Shown piece by piece: positions 6,774 to 9,775 of a stretch of DNA of 9,775 nt. The DNA comes from an uncultured Eubacteriales bacterium. Its GTDB lineage: Bacteria > Bacillota > Clostridia > Lachnospirales > Anaerotignaceae. The first letter of the stretch is position 1; each line of letters starts with the position of its first letter. The stretch lies in assembly GCA_934256695.1 (NCBI GenBank), contig CAKQPE010000072.1, positions 1 through 9,775 on the forward strand, in the 5' to 3' direction. A program made the position numbers and the translations under genes. The notes beneath the pieces are model-generated. The model had not been told where the DNA came from. It saw only the letters and a list, made by a program, of their open reading frames with translations, and did no database searches.

Positions 6774-7514
6774 ATGTCTGAGTGGTTTTCAGCCAAAATT
6801 CAGGAAATTTTATTTGATTTTAACCAGAGCTTTATCGAAGACGACAGATGGCTATATATAGTAAAGGGATTAAGGGTAACAATTACAGTTGCCATATGTG
6901 CCCTTATACTTGGTGTAATAATAGGTATAATAGTTGCGGTTATCCGTTCCGCACATGACCAGAAAAGAGGAAAGAAGAAAAACTTTTCTTCTCTTGTCCT
7001 TGGCATACTGGACTTTTTATGCAGAATATACCTTACGGTAATAAGAGGAACACCTATGATGGTTCAGCTTCTTATTATGTACTTTGTTATATTTGCTTCT
7101 ACAACGAACACAGAGCTTGTTGCCATACTTGCTTTCGGTATAAACTCCGGTGCGTATGTTGCGGAAATTATACGAGGCGGTATAATGTCCATTGACGCAG
7201 GTCAGATGGAGGCAGGCCGTTCACTTGGTCTTAACTATGTAAAAACAATGAGGTTCATAATTGTTCCTCAGGCAATAAAGAATATTCTTCCTGCCTTGGG
7301 AAATGAAATGATTACACTTTTGAAGGATACATCACTTGTTACGGTAATCGGCTTAAAGGATATGGTTAAAGGTGCCCTTATTATACAGGGACGTACATAT
7401 CAGGCTTTTATGCCACTTGTAGTCGTTGCCATAATATATCTTGTGCTTGTAATTATACTTTCGAAAATTCTCAGTATGTTTGAAAGGAGGATGCGTGAAA
7501 GTGATAGACGTTAA
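6774..7514 (+). CDS. Polar amino-acid ABC transporter permease (HisM/GlnP family)
   Basis: This 246-residue integral membrane protein forms the translocation channel, probably as a homodimer because only one permease gene is present. Hydrophobic segments lie near 35-57, 75-90, 95-125, 160-195 and 212-232. The family entry segment GLRVTITVAI is at 32-41 and RGTPMMVQLL is at 91-100. The ATPase-contacting EAA loop is EAGRSLGLNYVKTMRFIIVP (146-165). The ATG at 6774 is chosen over an upstream in-frame TTG at 6744 because AAAGGGGAG (6761-6769) sits just before it. The basic stretch 64-69 (KRGKKK) in the first cytoplasmic loop is somewhat longer than usual. The 3' end overlaps the ATPase gene and contains its ribosome binding site. 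The substrate is a polar amino acid by family only. Confidence 0.95.
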   Translation: MSEWFSAKIQEILFDFNQSFIEDDRWLYIVKGLRVTITVAICALILGVIIGIIVAVIRSAHDQKRGKKKNFSSLVLGILDFLCRIYLTVIRGTPMMVQLLIMYFVIFASTTNTELVAILAFGINSGAYVAEIIRGGIMSIDAGQMEAGRSLGLNYVKTMRFIIVPQAIKNILPALGNEMITLLKDTSLVTVIGLKDMVKGALIIQGRTYQAFMPLVVVAIIYLVLVIILSKILSMFERRMRESDRR

Positions 7515-8223
7515 AGGTTTGAAAAAAAGCTTTGGTGACCACCATGTGCTTAAAGGAATAAACGAACATATAAACAAAGGCGAGAAGGTAGTTGTAATAG
7601 GGCCTTCCGGTTCGGGAAAATCAACTTTTTTAAGATGTCTCAATCTTCTTGAAGAACCTACAGCCGGTACTATAACATTTGAGGGAAAGGATATTACCGA
7701 CCCGAAAATAAACATAGACCAGATAAGAAGAAAAATGGGAATGGTTTTTCAGCAGTTTAACCTTTTTCCGCATCTTTCTGTTAAGGAAAATATAAAGCTT
7801 GCACCTGTTAAGCTTGGTATAATGAGTGACAAAGAAGCAGAAGAAAAGGCTATGGAGCTTTTAAAAAGAGTAGGACTGCCTGATAAAGCAGACGCATTCC
7901 CTAAGCAGCTTTCCGGCGGACAGCAGCAGAGAATAGCCATTGCCAGAGCTTTGGCAATGAATCCCGATGTAATGCTTTTTGACGAGCCTACATCTGCACT
8001 TGACCCTGAAATGGTAGGTGAGGTACTTAACCTTATGAAACAGCTTGCCGACGAAGGAATGACAATGGTTGTTGTTACGCATGAAATGGGATTTGCAAGA
8101 GAGGTTGCCACAAGGGTTCTGTTTATGGACGGCGGCGTAATAGCCGAGCAGAATGAGCCAAAAGAATTTTTCAGTAATCCTAAGAACCAGAGGTTAAAGG
8201 ATTTCCTTTCTCAGGTACTTTAA
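7501..8223 (+). CDS. Polar amino-acid ABC transporter ATP-binding protein (GlnQ/HisP family)
   Basis: This 240-residue cytosolic ATPase energises the importer. Visible motifs are Walker A GPSGSGKST (34-42), Q-loop FQQFNLFPH (83-91), signature LSGGQQQR (137-144), Walker B VMLFDEP (157-163), D-loop SALD (165-168) and switch H194 (VVTHEMGFAREV). Length is normal for GlnQ. The start is a GTG. AAAGGAGG (7483-7490) lies 10 bases before the GTG at 7501, which gives the usual N-terminus MIDVKGLKKSFG. GTG 7495, only 4 bases from the ribosome binding site, is the alternative and would add two residues. The nearby ATG at 7491 is out of frame. The gene overlaps the permease by 14 bases, so translational coupling is likely. 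Confidence 0.95.
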   Translation: MIDVKGLKKSFGDHHVLKGINEHINKGEKVVVIGPSGSGKSTFLRCLNLLEEPTAGTITFEGKDITDPKINIDQIRRKMGMVFQQFNLFPHLSVKENIKLAPVKLGIMSDKEAEEKAMELLKRVGLPDKADAFPKQLSGGQQQRIAIARALAMNPDVMLFDEPTSALDPEMVGEVLNLMKQLADEGMTMVVVTHEMGFAREVATRVLFMDGGVIAEQNEPKEFFSNPKNQRLKDFLSQVL

Positions 8224-8228
8224 AAAGA

Positions 8229-8290
8229 TTAAGACCGTGGACTCTGTCCACACCTGTGAGCCTTTGAAAAGGCTCAAGCGAAACTTTTAT
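8229..8290 (+). repeat. Double-hairpin intergenic repeat, copy A
   Basis: The copy runs from TTAAGACC to AAACTTTTAT and begins 5 bases after the ATPase stop codon. Hairpin 1 is a 6-bp stem (8237-8242 with 8246-8251) with loop TCT. Hairpin 2 is an 8-bp stem (8257-8264 with 8269-8276) with loop TGAA. The edges, loops and the CCTT/AAGG inner stem match copies B and C, while outer stem pairs differ but stay complementary. A terminator follows directly. Confidence 0.85.
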
Positions 8291-8291
8291 A

Positions 8292-8334
8292 AAAAAGCCG
8301 ATATAACATATTTTATATGTCATATCGGCTTTTT
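8292..8334 (+). terminator. Strong intrinsic terminator closing the ABC importer genes
   Basis: A 19-bp stem (8292-8310 with 8316-8334) encloses a 5-base loop and contains a single A-C mismatch. It ends in five T residues on the + strand and starts with A residues, so it could also stop transcription from the minus strand. It sits immediately after repeat copy A. Confidence 0.92.
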
Positions 8335-8415
8335 ATGTATAATATATAAATTTGTCAAAAAGCCGTCTATGAAAGTGAAGATGTCAAAATGTAAGTTTAA
8401 CTGAATGGTTTTAAG

Positions 8416-8467
8416 CCTTCTCCTCAGTGGAGAAGGTGTCACAGCGTAAGCTGTGACGGATGAGGGG
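8416..8467 (+). repeat. Second repeat type: two-hairpin element with GTAA loop
   Basis: Hairpin 1 pairs 8416-8423 (CCTTCTCC) with 8429-8436 (GGAGAAGG) around a 5-base loop. Hairpin 2 pairs 8438-8445 (GTCACAGC) with 8450-8457 (GCTGTGAC) around the loop GTAA, a GNRA-type tetraloop if transcribed. The conserved-looking tail GGATGAGGGG follows. Only one copy is in the window. I recall similar CCTTCTCC...GGATGAGGGG elements scattered in gut Clostridia genomes, so the repeat label rests on recollection, while the two perfect stems are seen directly. Confidence 0.6.
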
Positions 8468-8529
8468 AGAACTATTATCACTGAACTATTTCGCGAACAT
8501 CAAAAGAGCAGTATAAATGTTTTTCCCGA

Positions 8530-8552
8530 AAAACGCAATGTAATTGCGTTTT
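8530..8552. terminator. Short bidirectional terminator-like hairpin beside repeat copy B
   Basis: A perfect 10-bp stem (8530-8539 with 8543-8552) has a 3-base loop. Stem ends are AAAA and TTTT; a fifth T extends the tract on the minus strand. It adjoins the AAACTTTTAT end of copy B, in the same relative position as the terminator beside copy A. No gene on the minus strand is known to need it. Confidence 0.55.
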
Positions 8553-8553
8553 G

Positions 8554-8620
8554 ATAAAAGTTTCGCTCAAGCCTTTTCAAAGGCTTGCAGAGTTTGAGAC
8601 AGAGTCTCAAGGTCTTAAAA
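8554..8620 (-). repeat. Double-hairpin intergenic repeat, copy B (inverted)
   Basis: Read on the minus strand it runs TTTTAAGACC, hairpin 1 (8604-8610 with 8594-8600, 7 bp, loop TCT), a short spacer, hairpin 2 (8580-8587 with 8568-8575, 8 bp, loop TGAA), and then GCGAAACTTTTAT. It is in opposite orientation to copies A and C, with its AAGACC end facing the gene at 8667. Confidence 0.85.
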
Positions 8621-8652
8621 TGTTTTTAGCAGCATATATTGGTATAAAAAAC

Positions 8653-8659
8653 GGAGGAG
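8653..8659 (+). promoter_or_regulatory. Ribosome binding site of the unknown exported protein
   Basis: GGAGGAG lies 7 bases before the ATG at 8667 and supports that start. A TATATT (8635-8640) and a TATAAA (8643-8648) lie just upstream, but neither has a convincing -35 partner, so the promoter is not resolved. Confidence 0.8.
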
Positions 8660-8666
8660 CTTTTTT

Positions 8667-9680
8667 ATGCGGTATAAGCTGGCGGCTTTCGGCGGAGTAT
8701 TGCTTGCGATGATATTTCTTGCGTGTGTTACTATATTTGGCAATGCATCATACATAACACAGAGTGATTGGGATAATATAAATAATAGGGATACAATGGT
8801 TAAGGTTGCCCAAATAATGCTTAAAGACACTGAAAGAACTAATGAAATAAAGGCAGAGGAGATAAAAGACATAACTGTTATTTATGGTGATTATACGGGA
8901 GAAGGTATTAAAGAGGCGGCAATAAATGCCGACTTCGGTGCAGGATATGTGCTTTTGTCTGTGTATCAGAACAAAACGGAAAAAAGATATGACTATATTG
9001 ACGAAATAGGAGTATTTCTTAACACAAGTAATATTAAAAATATAAAGTTGGATAATTTAAATGGAGATACATTATTTTTGAATGAAAAAATAACAGAAAA
9101 AATAGGCAGTTTTGAAACACTTATATATAATAAAGGTTATGCCTTTGATAAAAGGACAAAAAGTTTTAACAATATATATAATTATCCTACAGAGATAACA
9201 GCCGATTGGAATTTACTTTGGGAGGCAACGGTAAACGACGCACCGAGCAGGTGGGAAAAACTTACCCAGACAACAAAGAGTGTTCTTGAAAGCGGTTCAC
9301 GCCCTGTTATAAGAAATACATATCATCAAGAGTATCTTGTTTCATCGGAAACGGAAGTGCTGAATATTCCTCTTGACAATACATACTCTCTTATAAGCCA
9401 GAGAGATGTGGAGGAAAGCTTTTATTGGAGCGATGAGTGGAAGGCTTTTATATTGGGTGAAAAGATAGAAAATTCCACAGGCGAAAAAGTTGCTGTGCTT
9501 ACCTTGTGGAAAAATCTGCCCTATTACCTTGCCAATGTAAGTGAATCGGTTGAAACGGCGACGTCAGAATATAATAATTTAGTAAGGATAAGAAGAAAGA
9601 ATGGTCAGGTGGCGATAGTAAACAACAGCTCGCTTTCCGACATACGGAAGAACACAACACAGACAGAGCCGAATGTATAG
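8667..9680 (+). CDS. Exported or membrane-anchored protein of unknown function
   Basis: I do not recognise this 337-residue protein. The N-terminus is a signal or anchor: MRYK, a hydrophobic run at about 5-24, then NASYI. C20 follows FLA, an imperfect lipobox because position -3 is Phe, so either lipidation, cleavage near residue 27 or an uncleaved anchor is possible. The segment YGDYTGEGIKEAAI (73-86) resembles the D-x-x-G-x-G-x-x-E loops of FG-GAP/VCBS-like beta-propeller or calcium-binding repeats, and DNLNGDTLFL (129-138) may be a second, weaker one. The remainder is soluble, rich in charged and aromatic residues, with no enzyme motif I can name. The gene is monocistronic, bracketed by inverted repeat copies B and C. 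The ORF length, good ribosome binding site and export signal support a real gene. Confidence 0.8.
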   Translation: MRYKLAAFGGVLLAMIFLACVTIFGNASYITQSDWDNINNRDTMVKVAQIMLKDTERTNEIKAEEIKDITVIYGDYTGEGIKEAAINADFGAGYVLLSVYQNKTEKRYDYIDEIGVFLNTSNIKNIKLDNLNGDTLFLNEKITEKIGSFETLIYNKGYAFDKRTKSFNNIYNYPTEITADWNLLWEATVNDAPSRWEKLTQTTKSVLESGSRPVIRNTYHQEYLVSSETEVLNIPLDNTYSLISQRDVEESFYWSDEWKAFILGEKIENSTGEKVAVLTLWKNLPYYLANVSESVETATSEYNNLVRIRRKNGQVAIVNNSSLSDIRKNTTQTEPNV

Positions 9681-9712
9681 TAATTTTAGTTAAAAATAAA
9701 AATTTATCGAAC

Positions 9713-9775
9713 TAAGACCGTGGGACTCTGTCCCACACCCTGCAAACCTTTGAAAAGGTTTGATCTAAACTTTTA
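9713..9775 (+). repeat. Double-hairpin intergenic repeat, copy C (reaches the window end)
   Basis: It begins TAAGACC 32 bases after the stop of the unknown gene. Hairpin 1 is 7 bp (9720-9726 with 9730-9736, loop TCT). Hairpin 2 is 8 bp (9743-9750 with 9755-9762, loop TGAA). The copy ends at the window edge in AAACTTTTA. The 9681-9712 spacer contains no terminator, so if the pattern of copies A and B holds, the gene's terminator lies just past the edge. Confidence 0.85.

Larger units (their letters stand above)
8224..8666. other. 443-base intergenic region packed with hairpin repeats
   Basis: No gene was found here on either strand. From left to right it holds repeat copy A, a strong terminator, about 80 bases of A/T-rich sequence without clear features, a separate two-hairpin repeat (8416-8467), about 60 bases without clear features, a 10-bp hairpin (8530-8552), and inverted repeat copy B. 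The last 40 bases carry the ribosome binding site of the downstream gene. Confidence 0.85.

Noticed and set aside
7480..7500. TTG 7480 or ATG 7491 as the ATPase start
   Set aside because: TTG 7480 lies upstream of and overlaps the ribosome binding site, and ATG 7491 is out of frame. GTG 7501 (or possibly 7495) fits spacing and family N-termini.
8338..8552. A small RNA gene using TATAAT at 8338 and the 8530-8552 hairpin
   Set aside because: No -35 element is present at a suitable distance, and the interior is accounted for by a repeat plus featureless A/T-rich DNA. The evidence is too weak to call.
8229..9775. CRISPR array or insertion sequence
   Set aside because: The repeats are few, irregularly spaced and in both orientations with diverged stems, and no transposase gene or matching target-site duplication is visible.

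Overview
The window looks like chromosomal DNA of a low-GC anaerobic Firmicute, most likely a member of the Clostridia (Lachnospirales/Eubacteriales-like). The basis is the A/T-rich codon use with many ATA and AGA codons, strong AAGGAGG-type ribosome binding sites, a lipoprotein-type solute-binding protein, and an IspH protein fused to ribosomal protein S1 domains, an architecture typical of Clostridia. The species cannot be named from the sequence. All convincing genes lie on the + strand.

Region 1 (54-5684) is a tightly packed housekeeping run. It encodes a 23S rRNA pseudouridine synthase (RluB type), a histidine-phosphatase-superfamily enzyme, a HI0933/YhiN-family flavoprotein, an AroH-type chorismate mutase, cytidylate kinase and an IspH-S1 fusion, and it ends in a strong intrinsic terminator. 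Gaps are 0-27 bases and one pair overlaps (TAATG), so an operon is likely. The fusion carries a perfect internal Shine-Dalgarno sequence and an in-frame ATG exactly at the IspH/S1 junction. An abrupt change of codon usage falls at the same point, and a candidate promoter lies just upstream. S1 may therefore also be made as a separate 376-residue protein.

Region 2 (about 5741-8334) is a polar amino-acid ABC importer: lipoprotein binding protein, permease and ATPase. A good sigma-A-type promoter precedes it. A terminator hairpin after the binding-protein gene probably limits read-through into the permease and ATPase genes, and a strong terminator closes the set.

Region 3 (8224-9775) holds a 443-base intergenic stretch full of hairpin-forming repeats and then one gene of unknown function for an exported or membrane-anchored protein. 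The main repeat is about 60 bases long and forms two hairpins. It occurs in three copies (8229-8290 +, 8554-8620 -, 9713-9775 +), plus a partial copy at 1-38 (-). Its stems differ between copies by paired changes on both arms, so the structure itself appears to be conserved. In every copy the same end faces the neighbouring gene. A second, unrelated two-hairpin repeat lies at 8416-8467. No mobile element with a transposase, CRISPR array, tRNA or rRNA was seen.
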